Translations under genes and position numbers: made by a program | Source of the DNA: Eudorina sp. 2006-703-Eu-15 | Lineage: Eukaryota > Chlorophyta > Chlorophyceae > Chlamydomonadales > Volvocaceae | Assembly: GCA_003117195.1 (NCBI GenBank) | Contig: BDSI01000128.1 | Span: 62,001 to 126,000, forward strand | Reading direction: 5' to 3' | DNA: 64,000 bases | Notes under the pieces: model-generated | The model's database searches: none | Told to the model about the DNA's origin: nothing | Seen by the model: the letters and a program-made list of their open reading frames with translations, nothing else | Shown here: positions 35,239 through 46,078 of the stretch, piece after piece | Layout: each line of letters begins with the position of its first letter | Numbering within the stretch: the stretch's first letter is position 1

Positions 35239-36414
35239 GGTGCTTTTCTCAACCGCCCTGTTCTCAACCAAGTGACTCAGTGTCGATTTGAAATACTGCT
35301 CACGGACATACATAAGTAGTACGTAGTAACTATCAAAAGACTATGGTTACGTGCTGTGAGCTGTGCTGGAGCGCTGTGCAGAAGGTCCTGCCCGTTGAAA
35401 AGGCCCGACTGCGAGGGCGCAGTAGTACGGCCGAACGCAATCTGCGAAAGACAAAAATAATCCGCTCACGTGGCAAAGGTGATTAAACTTAACCTTCGTC
35501 GCATGTGTATTGTCTATCTGAACCTTGGCCGGAACCTTTTTGAACAAGCAACACTGCAGAAATGGCAGCTGTGGCAGCCTACACACAGAATGTTGATTCT
35601 TCATCCCTTGTATGTGGTCGAAGGAGCCTACCACCGTTGGTTGCAGCACCTTTATGCACATGCGTTGCCAGTGTCAAGGCGTCGGCCTGTGCAGATTATT
35701 ACCATCTTAGCCACATGAACGGCGCAAACGATCCCTGCGCTGCTTGCCGGAGCCTCGAGATGACTACCCATTCCGCCAATCTTCCGCGCATGTGCAGCTC
35801 TTTTCCTAGAGCCGAGCCCTCGCGCCACCATCCTTTGCACGCCTTAGCCAGCTTGCCCATCATTTGCACCACGCCATGCATACCCGGGACATAAGGAACG
35901 ATTTACCGCGCGCTGTCTGTCATGCAATCGGTGGCAGGCGGTTGCAGACATTCCAAGCTGCCTTTTGTAAAGGCCAGCGGATGGCCTGCGCATTTCCTTT
36001 CCTGTAAGGCGTAGTGTGCAATACGCGTACATGTGACACAATGACTGAGACGTAAATTGTCGTGGGGGAACGCATGTCAGTATTGGCCATACGGCCAGTA
36101 CAACATGTAACATTTACAGAGACGACGTCATCGGCGTTTATGCGGACATCGGAAACCCCGTTGTGCATTGAAGCGGTGCGAACGTCCGCGTATGCACTAT
36201 AACGAACTCCAAAAGTACGTAGACGGCCTCAACCGACCTCAAGTACGACGAGTAGGGGTTGCACAGAGGTTTTTGTTTCCCACCCTGTCCCACTGGCCTG
36301 TGGCCTCCACTGAATTCCTTATCCCCTTCGGGTGACGCATGTGAAGGTATACGCACTCACCATTCCCTGTACTACTAAGTGCAAGCAGAAAATTGCTTGC
36401 CGTGGTGTTGACAG
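35239..36414. other. upstream region of the C2-domain gene
   Basis: It probably holds the C2 gene promoter on the - strand. The DNA is less GC-rich than its surroundings. A + strand open frame near 35562-35894 starts with ATG but has no supporting splice sites. Confidence 0.35.
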
Positions 36415-36566
36415 TTGTGTTAGACGACCCAGAGGTTGCCACCCAGCCCTTTCACGCAAAGAGCCTGCAAGGCGTGCACTACTCGCACCTGGGAGAGTGC
36501 TTGGTCTGTGGCACCGAATGTGGCTGGTTTGGGGCTGCGAGGAAACCTGTGACATCTGCGAGCACG
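36415..36566 (+). other. exon-like segment of an unresolved gene
   Basis: A clean acceptor (GTTGACAG) and donor (CACGGTAAGG) enclose a frame reading LDDPEVATQPFHAKSLQGVH and then HLGECLVCGTECGWFG, with a C-x2-C-x3-C pattern. A TGTAA motif follows at 36588. The composition looks protein-like, but no start or neighbouring exon could be joined and no family is recognised. Confidence 0.3.
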
Positions 36567-36715
36567 GTAAGGTACCCGGCGTGGGCTGTAAATTGCCCTA
36601 CTCGTCGCATGCCTTCAGGAACGAACATCATGCCCGCCGCATCTCCGCGTGACAACGCTTAACACGTAACACACCTAACTGTATATAGTTTTGACGTAAA
36701 TAATATTGCGCATCC

Positions 36716-36788
36716 GCGGTCGTGGCGCAATGGATAGCGCATCAGACTTCGGATCTGAGGGTTGTGGGTTCGAGTCCCATCGATCGCG
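36716..36788 (+). tRNA. tRNA-Arg (anticodon UCG)
   Basis: A complete cloverleaf is visible. The 7-bp acceptor stem pairs GCGGTCG (36716-36722) with CGATCGC (36781-36787), followed by discriminator G. The D-arm contains the A-box-like TGGCGCAATGG. The anticodon stem TCAGA/TCTGA encloses loop CTTCGGA with anticodon TCG. The T-arm is GTGGG-TTCGAGT-CCCAT (B-box GGTTCGAGTCC). No intron and no encoded CCA are present, as usual for a nuclear eukaryotic tRNA gene. It reads CGA and, by wobble, CGG arginine codons. The internal boxes should suffice for RNA polymerase III; no T-run of four or more follows immediately. Confidence 0.95.
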
Positions 36789-38061
36789 TTTTCTGTACAC
36801 GGACTTTCTCTTCAGCGGACCTTTTGAGTTGCCTTGGTCTTGACCGGCGGCAGAGAGTGCAGCAACAAGGAACGCGCAGAGTTTGGGCTCAACGAACGGC
36901 GAATCGGTCATGGTCGCACGGTGACGGAGAGTACTGCAGGTGGAGGGACGACGTGCCAGTCCCGCTTGAGGTCACTGTATGGCGGGCAACGGCGGTGGAT
37001 ATCAACGGCCTGCATGAAGGAACGGATACTGCGAATGGAATGCTATATCTCTGTCTGATCGGTGGCGATTGCTGAACCCTCTGTCTCTACGTATGTGCGG
37101 GTGAATGGATGAGGTGGGATCCTTAGTAGGCAGGATCAACCGCCTTGGACCCTCGGCTCGTATGGCGTAGGTTCGGTGTGATGATGGTTGAAGGTGTCCT
37201 ATAGCATCATATAAAACCGCGACATAAACCCTCAGACAGGGCCCGGAAGCCTATCCACACTGTAACGGTACTACACTACTATATCTCTGTCTGTGCCACT
37301 GACGAACGAAAGCCGTGGCCGTGGCACACATGTACGCGCAGTACATGCGCAGACCATGTAATGACTAGCCGCCAAGTACACTTAAAGCTGGTTGCTTTAC
37401 GGATGGGAACATGTGAGATGTGACTGGTGGGGAGCGATGGTGCGCTCAACGAAGGGTGTGTGCCCGCGCCGGGTGGGGCACGCCCCGGCACCGCCCTCAC
37501 GCCCCCCGACCACCCCCGCGCCGCGCCCTTCCCCCCTGCAAGGAACACATATCATTTTTCGATTCCGCTCACAACAGGAGATCAGCAACACAAGTAAACA
37601 AAGAGTCCCCCGCACGGTATCTTGAAATCGCGCAGGCCTGCACTGGAGGCCGTAGGAGGCCTGGCGAAGCGAGCCGCAGCAAATACACAGCCCACTCTTT
37701 CTTCCCAACGCCGTACACCGACATTGCCGGTGAGTGCCTGCCCAATACATTTATATTAAGGGCCAAATCTGTCGCCGGCACACCCGGCACCTGCAGCTAG
37801 CGCTAAGCCTAGTCCTCGTCTTGCTAAGACTTGTCCACGGCACTTCATAGCACGCTCTCCCGCGGGACCTCCCGGAACGACGGCCGATCGCTTGCCTCGC
37901 CCCATGCCGTAAGCGCGGGGCTCTTGTAACGGTTGCAAAAAAGAGGTCAAAGAGAGATCACAAGTGTGGGCGCAAGCAGCCAGGGAGCCAGCGCATAAAC
38001 CTCAAAGCGAGCCCACCGACGCGCTTTGCCCACGCACACCGAGAAGAGTTGGCATCACCAG

Positions 38062-38144
38062 GCTAGCCAGAGGTAGCCAGAGGTAGCCAGAGGTAGCCAG
38101 AGGTAGCCAGAGGTAGCCAGAGGTAGCCAGAGGTAGCCAGAGGT
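38062..38144. repeat. 10-bp tandem repeat
   Basis: About eight copies of AGGTAGCCAG in tandem, next to the probable poly(A) signal of the SET-domain gene. Confidence 0.9.
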
Positions 38145-38158
38145 GCACTGGGCACACA

Positions 38159-38163
38159 TTACA
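38159..38163 (-). terminator. probable TGTAA polyadenylation signal
   Basis: TGTAA on the - strand lies 273 nt past the stop codon of the SET-domain gene, a usual 3' UTR length for this group of algae. Confidence 0.45.
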
Positions 38164-38435
38164 GCGGAGCCAGGTCAAACGACAACGGCTTCAGATAGAT
38201 CCGTGCCCCTCAACAGCCCCCGCTTCTCCTACCTCTTTCCTCCCTACCTCTCTCCTCCCTGCCCAACCCTCCCTGCCCGACCCTCCCTGCCCAAGCACCC
38301 GCTTTCACATTCCCACAAACAACCCAAATATATCTTGCTTCGGGGTCGGCCCGCGCAGGTCTTCCCACGAAACACCTACGACCCAACACCCGTCCGGCTG
38401 GGTCCAAGTCCGCCCCGCCGCACTGTTCATTCCTG

Positions 38436-41400
38436 CTACCGTACAGTTTGCAGCGCATCCAACTCCTTCGCCCGCGCCACCAGCGCCTGCAAGCAGCGCT
38501 CCAGCGTCGTCTTCAGTCCTAGACGGAACCGGACCGCCTCCGCCATGTCTCGAGAGTGCGCCGCAGTCGCCGCCGCGGCTGGATCCCCACCACCAGCCGC
38601 ACAGCCTCGCGAGGGGTGCAGCGCCCAAGCCGGGCTGCCGGGCCCACGCCCAGCTGCCGCAGCCTGGCCCGGAGGCCCCGGCGACGGCTCCGGCGTTGCG
38701 GGGGGTGCCAGCGTCGCCGCCGCCGAGGCCGCCGCGACGTCCAGGGAGGCGCTTGCGAGCAGCTGGCGATCCTGGGGTTGCGGTGGTGTGTGAGGTTGCT
38801 GCAGGTCAGCCGTGATGGGCAGCGCGCACGACAGCTAACGTACCCAGCCCCACCCCGCCCCACCGCGCCCCACCCAGCCCCACCCCAGCCCCATCCCGCC
38901 CCAACCTGCTTATCCCAGCCCCATCCAATCCCACCACGCCCACCGAGCCCCACCCAACCCCACCACGCCTATCCCAGCCCCACCCCGCCCATCCCAGCCC
39001 CACCCAAACCCAGCACGCCCACCCAGCCCACCCAGCCCCACCACGCCTATCCCAGCCCCACCACGCCCATCCCAGCCCATCCCAGCCCCACTCAGCCCCA
39101 CCCCGTCCATCCCAGCCCCACCGAACCCCACTCAGCCCCACCCCGCCCATCCCAGCCCCACCCAACCGCACTCAGCCCCACTCCGCCCATCCCAGCCCCA
39201 CCCAACCCCACCCAGCCCCCCCCGCCCATCCCAGCCCCATCCCAGCCCCCCCCAGCCCCACCCAGCCCCACCCAGCCCCACCCAGCCCCACTCCGCCCAT
39301 CCCAGCCCCACCCAGCCCCACCCAGCCCCACTCCGCCCATCCCAGCCCCACCCAGTCCCACCCAGCCCCAACCCAGCCCATTCCAGCCCCCCCCCAGCCC
39401 CAACCCAGCCACCCAACCCAGCCACCCAACCCAGCCCCCCCAGCCCCATCCCAGCCCCAACCCAGCCCCATCCCAGCCCCCACCTGCTGGATGGTGGTGG
39501 GGAAGGTGGTGTACAAGGCGGTCGCGAGCGCAGCCAACACACGCATGAGGGAGATCTCCTAATGGGGGGAAGGTGGGGCGGGGGCGGGGCGAAGGAGGTC
39601 CAATTGGGGAGTCCGCCGCGCAGTGCCGGAAGGCAGGCAGGCAGTGGGGAGGCGTGGGCCGTGTGGGTCAAGAGGTACTCTGCTGAGTCGCATGTGTCAG
39701 ACAGGTAGGGTACTCGGCAGGGGCCGCCATGCCCGGGCGACAGCCAGCGCGGATTCGATGCCGTGCGAGTACGACAACTGTGTGTGTTCAGCAAAGGAAC
39801 CCGCCCGACGACGGCGATCGGCATGTGCACCGCCGCCGCGCACCTGTTGTCGGGCTAGCAAGTTGCCCCAGCCGCCGATCTGGTCGGCGGTCAGCGGCGA
39901 CAGGATCTTGAACCAGGCCTCGTCCTGAATGAAGCACAACACCAGGGCACATCCACATCCACATCCACAGTTCCACAATTCCACATCCACACACGCACAC
40001 GCACACAAGCGAGGGTCTTGTCCCGCGCGGGTCTGCACACTCATTATGATGTGGGGAAGGTGTGCCGCATGAACACTAGGACACGCGGTAGGGAGGTCAG
40101 CATGAGTAACGGATGCCGTACTGTGGGCCCCAGCGTCCCGCCCCACCCACCGGTCGGGACCACCGCCAACGTCATGAATGCGGGAAGGCCCACGCAGCCA
40201 TCCCTGTGCGGGGACGAAGGTAAGGCGCAGCGCGTATTGCGCCGCAGCGGACCCCCCAGCGGTGACCCCCCTCCGTGCTCCGTCACCGCCGTCAGAATCT
40301 GTGTCAGTGTACGGCACCTGCAGTGTCGCGATCCGCAGCGCCGCCAGCAGCTTGGGGTCCACCGGCTGCCGCACGGCAGCACTGCTGCCCGCCGCCGCCG
40401 TGGTTTCGGAGGCGGCGCCGTCGGCGCCGTCCGCGGTGGCGGCGGCGCCCGCGATGGGCGCTGGGTCCGACGTCGCCGCGGACAGGTACACCCGGAGCAC
40501 GCCGCCGCCGTCGCCGCCGCCGCCGCCGCCGCGGGCGTTCCCAGCGTCGCTCCCTTCGCCCTGGCTGCCGTCACCCTCCCCTGGAGCAGCTCCCGACGGC
40601 CTCCGCAAGCCCAGCTTGGTCTCCAGCAGCTCTAGTTGCCAGGGGGCCAGGGCGCCGCCGCCGCCGCCGCCATACGCCACCAGGCCCTCCACCAGGCTCT
40701 GTGGGGCAGGGCCGTCATGCGAGCAAACAAGGCAGGAAGACGGTGAACCAACGCGCATGGGGCTCCGATAAGATCCGACTGAATCCGAGGGTTGGATCCG
40801 AGGATTTGATCCGGGATTTGGATCCGGGGGTTGGATCCGCCCCGCCTTACGGAGCTAAGGTGTCAGGCTGGACGCATACCGTGTCTTGCCAAACTCTCAG
40901 ACCTGACGGCGCAATGTTTCGGCGCAATGATACCGTACCATTGCGATGACGGGCTCCACATCCGATGGCTGATGCGGCGCGCCCAGCGGCACCTTGCTCG
41001 CTTGCATCAGCGGGTGCTGCTTTAAAGCGTTCGACTGCGGACCACCTCCGCTGACGGTCCCATCCACACGCCCAGAACTCCAGGTGTCCACATGTCAAGT
41101 CCAACCGCCCAGGAACCAGGACAGGCCCCTCCCCCAGGCCCTCCTCACCTCGACTGTGCTGAGGTCCATGTCAAAGTAGAAGGCGTCGTTCGGGTTGGGT
41201 TGCAGCGTGAACCCGTACGACAGGAGCAGGTTGTGGTTGTCGTGCGTGCCGTACGTCAGCGTCAGCTCCTCTCCGGCCCGGATCTGCAGCGCGGCGTCCG
41301 GGGGCGACGACCCCCGGGACATGACGTGAGCTGCAGGCAGCCGGGCAGCCCACCAGGCAGGTACCCGACTGCAACCCAACAGCCCAACAGCCCAACAGTA

Positions 41401-43680
41401 AGCCCCGGGGGACAAGGACGCGCCCCACACCGCTTCCTGCCTCAAGATACAAGTTTGTATTATTAAAGTTGTCGCATACTGGCAGCACAGCGAGATGTTT
41501 GGCCCGCCCGCACATCGCCTCCGTATCAGCCGTAACAGCACACACATACACGTGCGAGCTCCCATTCAGCTGCCCGCAGCTCAGGTTTTTCTGCTACACA
41601 CAGCTGCGAGAGCGGTCGAGCTTAACTCCCCGCTTCTCGCGGCTCAGTTTTCATACCGCGCATGCGACACGACTGCTTGCGCTTGGCTCGCAGGGGTTGC
41701 CGATGAACCGGATGAGGAGCATCCGCAATGCCGCGAGGAGCGGTTTGCCGACTGTGCCCCCGTGCGGTACCCTGTTTGGGAGTACCGTAGCTTTAAGCAT
41801 CTCCCTGCCCATTCTGTTATTCACCCTGCACAGCCCCCCACCGCCGCGAACCACCGCCTGCCACCGGCCCCTCCTCGCGGGCGTGTCCGGCAGCTTCCTC
41901 CCCACCCCACCCGCCGCATCCACCTCGCGCTTGGAGTACATCTCCACATCGCCGGCGGGCGTGGTCCGGATCTCGCAGTTGGACGCTGAGTACGGCGCCA
42001 CGTGGTTGGCCATGTCCACCAGCGGCACGCACGTGTGTGTACGAAATCTGAGTACGACAGAACACGATACGGGCGGTCTGCATGTGGGCGCCGTACCGCG
42101 TTGTGTGGCGGAGTGCGACTCCAGCTTTTGAGCTAGTGTACTGGCTACAGCCTTCCCTCAACCCAGGCGCGGCCGTACGTGTCGCCACAGCTTTTAGCAA
42201 CCATCCCCGGCAAGGCCCTGCTTTCCGTACAGCCACAGTAAGCGCCTCGGCGGAGGATTCCCCTACGGTTTCTGCCCTCATGACAGCCACACAACAACAA
42301 CGGTGTGAGCTGCTCCGCCGCTTGCAGAGACTGCCACCGCAGCCCACTACGCCCATCGCAACCACCCCGGCCGCACCTCCTCAGCCCGAAGCATCTCGAC
42401 ATGGCCACCGCCACAGCCCAGGAGAACAGCTCCGCATCCACACTCCGGCCGCCGAATGCAGCCGACTGCGCGGGCTGCAGCCGGCCCAGGACCTCCGAGC
42501 TGACCTTCCGCAACCAGTACTTCTGGTTCCGTACGTCCTGTACGAGCAAGTCGTACTGCAGCTCGTCCACGGCGTCATCGTGCATCAGCATCGCGACGCG
42601 GGGCGTGGGCACGCCGGGTGCGAGACCCGGCAGGTGGACGATGTACGGCAGCAGCGGCGAGGCCGACCCCCGGGCAAGGTGGTACAGCACCGTGAGTGCG
42701 TGCTTGAACTGCCAGGCGGCGGCGCCGGTGTCGCTGCCCTTGGGCATCATGTCGTACAATGCCGTCAGCGCCGCTGCGTCTGCGGCAGGTACGGCAAACA
42801 AGCTGTCCGCTTCACGGTCCGAAGGGCCCGTCGCCGCGGAATCCGAGGGCGTGGCGGGATCCGTTGCGGCCGCGGCGGCCGCCTCCTCGATGTTGTCGTA
42901 CCGCAGTTGCAGCATCCTGGGTACGGCAATCAGGAGCGCCCCCGCTGGGTGGTGGCACGTGGCACGCAGCTGCCGGTCGACCGCGCCTGAAGGGCCGGTT
43001 TTGGGGTGAGGGTGTGTGTAAAAGAAAACTGCGCCGCGAGAAGCAAAGTGTGTGTTGGGGGTGGAGGGGGAGGGGGAGGGGGAGGTTCCCCAGGACAGGC
43101 GCCGTGCCGTGTTGGGCTGCAGTACGGTATTCCAGCGGGATGCATGTCCCGTGCAGCACAACGCATACACCACCGCCCTGGCGACAGGGAAGTCGTTCGA
43201 GGTCACCGTTTTTGAACTCTCCGCGTTTGGCGGTGTCCCTGGACGAGGCCCCCCTGGAGAAGGCCCGATGCACCACACGAGCCCCCGGCGGCTTCCGCGC
43301 TCACCCGAAGGGAACAACACGGTGCGCAGTTCCACGCCGTGTACGGTGCCGCCATGGCTCCGAAGCCAGTCCTCCAGAAGGGGCGGCCAGGAGGTCGCGT
43401 CCCCGCCCTGGCTGGGCTCGCCCCCGCTCGAGCGGCTGCCTCCGCTGTCGGGGGCTGCTGAGGACGTGACGATTGCAGCCCGGTGGCGACGTGGGCAGCA
43501 CCCCAAGGGAGCTGCGTATATCTGGAAGGTACCCAGGTGGTGTGTGCGATTGGCGCATCCGGCGCCAACCAGCAGTCGGCCGCGGCGCGCCACTGCGCTT
43601 CCGTTGGCGCGGCCGTACGTGTCGCGGACGAAACCGGCGACATGAGTACCCGGCCGCGCGCAACGCCATAAATGCGTCAT
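38436..43680 (-). CDS. SET-domain lysine methyltransferase (Rubisco LSMT/SETD type)
   Basis: Nine exons (43680-43305, 42986-42377, 42047-41911, 41330-41149, 41016-40939, 40698-40318, 39924-39844, 39558-39484, 38798-38436) give 760 residues in phase. The N-terminal 60 residues are rich in Arg, Ala and Gly without acidic clusters and could be an organelle transit peptide. The split SET domain follows: WLRSHGGTVHGVELR near 105, ELFSWAVAVAMSRCFGLR near 315, VPLVDMANHVAPYS (the NH motif that contacts AdoMet) near 335, and IRAGEELTLTYGTHDNHNLL with the catalytic Tyr near 395-410. A C-terminal half resembling the Rubis-subs-bind domain follows, with a 100-residue Gly/Ala-rich insertion in exon 6 and a helical end. 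Family members methylate lysines of Rubisco, aldolase or other non-histone proteins; the substrate here is unknown. The start is the first ATG of a frame open to the first donor. Confidence 0.8.
38848..39480. repeat. CCCAGCCCCACC minisatellite
   Basis: About 630 bp of degenerate CCCAGCCCCA(C/T)C repeats fill the last intron of the SET-domain gene, ending directly at the exon 8 donor. Long frames through it (WGG- and PTQP-like) are repeat artefacts. Confidence 0.9.
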
Positions 43681-46078
43681 AATGATTTTACAGTGACTTG
43701 TATGGGCGCACGTCCAGCAGGAAGGACTTCCGACAGCGCTCAGCCGCCCGAAAGGTACTCGGACGTAAGCAAGGCAAATCAGCAATTGCCTGACTTCAGG
43801 AATTATTCGGTTATTTACAATGTCCTACATCGACGTTTTTAAATCTCGTGGCAGCCCCATCGTCACCGGAGCCCTCTGTATTCAGCCCATCATATAGCTA
43901 CACATGCGGTCTGGGGTCAGGACTCTGGAGCCTGGAAGTTCGAACTCTGGATCGATCGAGCGGTGTCAGCGTCGACAGCGTGTGACACATGCTCCGTTAG
44001 ATTCTTGTTAGTCGGTTGATCGTTGGCACCGAACCAATTCTCCAATAGCCGATAAGCCAAAATGCCGATTAACATTTCAGGGCACGCCATTTCGATGAAT
44101 TAAATTTGGCCTGTATGTCGGTCTGGCTTTTGAGCCATGGACGTCTTGTCTCGCACTTGCACTTCGGACAAAGCACCACAAACTGTACGGGCATCAGACA
44201 AATTGGGCAGCGCATTTGGGAGCGTCTGCCATGGCCTTGGTTTGTAACGGGATGTCGGCGTCAATCCGAATTCGCCAAGCGACAAGCACTCCTTACATCA
44301 GCGGAGCAGTCATACTGCCTGACACCTACCTCGCAGCGCTGACCACTCACGGTGCAGTGCACTCACTGGGGAGATCTGGAGATCCACACAGATTGGACGG
44401 GTGTGTAATGTTGTAATCCCACGCAAGATGCAGAACCCAGAGGATGTGTTCCTCTCTTCTTGGCTGACCCCTGTGCGATTCGTTTCCGCCGAGCCGAGCA
44501 GCCGACCCTACCCCTCACGAGCAGACCCCCGCCTCCGGTCCAACCGACACAACCCATGCTGGCAAGCGCCATCTGTATCCGGCCAGGTCCGCAATCCCAC
44601 GCCCCGGGTTTCCCTCTTCATACCCTAAAGCCCTGCCTTCCTCGGTCTCTCCTGCCTACCCGCATGGCATCTCACCCTACGAACCCCACCTTCCGGCTCC
44701 AAATTCTGGAGTCCAACGTCATGCCCACTTCCTTCCACAGATGTGCACGGAAGATGCATACTGCGCCCGGGCCTCAAGGCCGCAGACTGCGCAGCACGAC
44801 GGTTCTTGGTGCTCCAATGAACCAACCCGATTGGGTACCCACGTGAAAACAACACCCTAAACCAAGCAATTTCAGTGGATGGCATCTCGCAAGAACAACC
44901 CAACACCAACGTCTGGGAATGAAGGAGGTAAAAAATTCTCACGAACTGCCGGCTACGAATCTGTCCTGATCCCCTAAACCGCAGTGACATGACCGCACAA
45001 ACGGCCAAGTGCTCTGCGCCATGGACACCTGCGTCAAAGGCTCCTCTGTGAAATCCGCTGGAACACTCATCCACTTCACCACCACTCAAACTGTTGTTTG
45101 AAGTCATTGTCTTATCGCTCCCGCAAACCCGCACTCTGCAAATCCTGAGACACGCGGTCGATTGCGACAGTGACGTTCCACTCAAACACTCTCCTGCCGT
45201 ACACAGCTGTGCCAATAATGCGGTCAGCACGACAACACCCCACCTCGTCCCCTCATGCCTCGTCGCAGGAGACCGTGCTCCGTTGAGGTCATTTCGTAGC
45301 TCGTCATTCTGTCGTACATATAAGGTGATGCCGTTCATGCCGTTCTACCTTCATTCTGTTCGCCATATCGTACATCTTGCCAGGGCCATCGACCGCCGGT
45401 GCATGGTCTGATGAAGGTGCAGCTACCGCTGTAGCATTGCAATGCAGGGGTGGCCCCGTTCCCGCAGGTGCGGTCTGCCACGCTACGGTACAGTACAGTA
45501 CGGTACGGTGCAGCCAGAAAAACCCGAGGACAAAGCTTGCCAACCGTAGGGAAAGTAAACCGTTCCTTCTGACACCTTCCGACACCTTCCACCAACAACC
45601 CTTGCGGCTTGCACCACCAACAACCCTTGCGGCTTGCACCACCAGGGGCAGCAACCACGACAACAACAACAACAATCTGGAGACCTTGCTTTGGCGGGCC
45701 GACAAGATGAGCAAATCAAAAAAAATATATGCCTGTTTGCATGTCGTACAAAGAAGCCCCCACCCACCCTGACCGCTGGTGGACGTCGTCACATCGCTGG
45801 AGATCCTGGTACAGTTGATTGTGCACCGGAGTTTTGCTCTGGCAGCAGCGCAGTTTGAATTTGTCCACCAATTTCCTTTACCCCACTCACCCACCCACCC
45901 GCGCAGGCAAGATGGGGGTCTACACGTAGACCGGCAAACAGAAAGACAGGGTATGGTCATATATCCGCCCAACGGACAAAAAACTTCCCCCGCCCCCGCC
46001 TCCTGGCCGTGGCCCGGTCTAAACACACACCCCCTGGCACCTGACCTACGCCCCTCCCGCCACCGCCACCCCGCAGGC
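43681..46078. other. region between legumain 3' end and SET gene start
   Basis: No supported gene. The right part must carry the legumain 3' UTR. It includes a 25-bp unit repeated twice (45593-45642, ACCAACAACCCTTGCGGCTT core). A 237-codon - strand frame (44625-45338) has no domain and no splice support. Confidence 0.4.
45593..45642. repeat. 25-bp tandem duplication
   Basis: ACCAACAACCCTTGCGGCTT followed by GCACC occurs twice in direct succession. Confidence 0.85.

Larger units (their letters stand above)
36789..38435. other. no supported gene; 3' side of the SET-domain gene
   Basis: Apart from the 10-bp tandem repeat at 38062-38144 and a TGTAA on the - strand, I see no coding or RNA structure. 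The CT-rich stretch at 38220-38290 is the 3' untranslated region of the - strand gene, if its poly(A) site is near 38150. Confidence 0.4.

Noticed and set aside
36675..36911. - strand frame with WDSNPQPSDPKSDAL-like sequence
   Set aside because: This is the well-known translation artefact of a tRNA gene read on the opposite strand; the tRNA-Arg gene explains it.
38806..39830. Gly/Trp-rich and Pro/Thr-rich long frames
   Set aside because: They are translations of the CCCAGCCCCACC minisatellite in the SET-gene intron.
44625..45338. 237-codon - strand frame between the SET and legumain genes
   Set aside because: It has no domain, no exon structure and no downstream poly(A) motif at a sensible distance.
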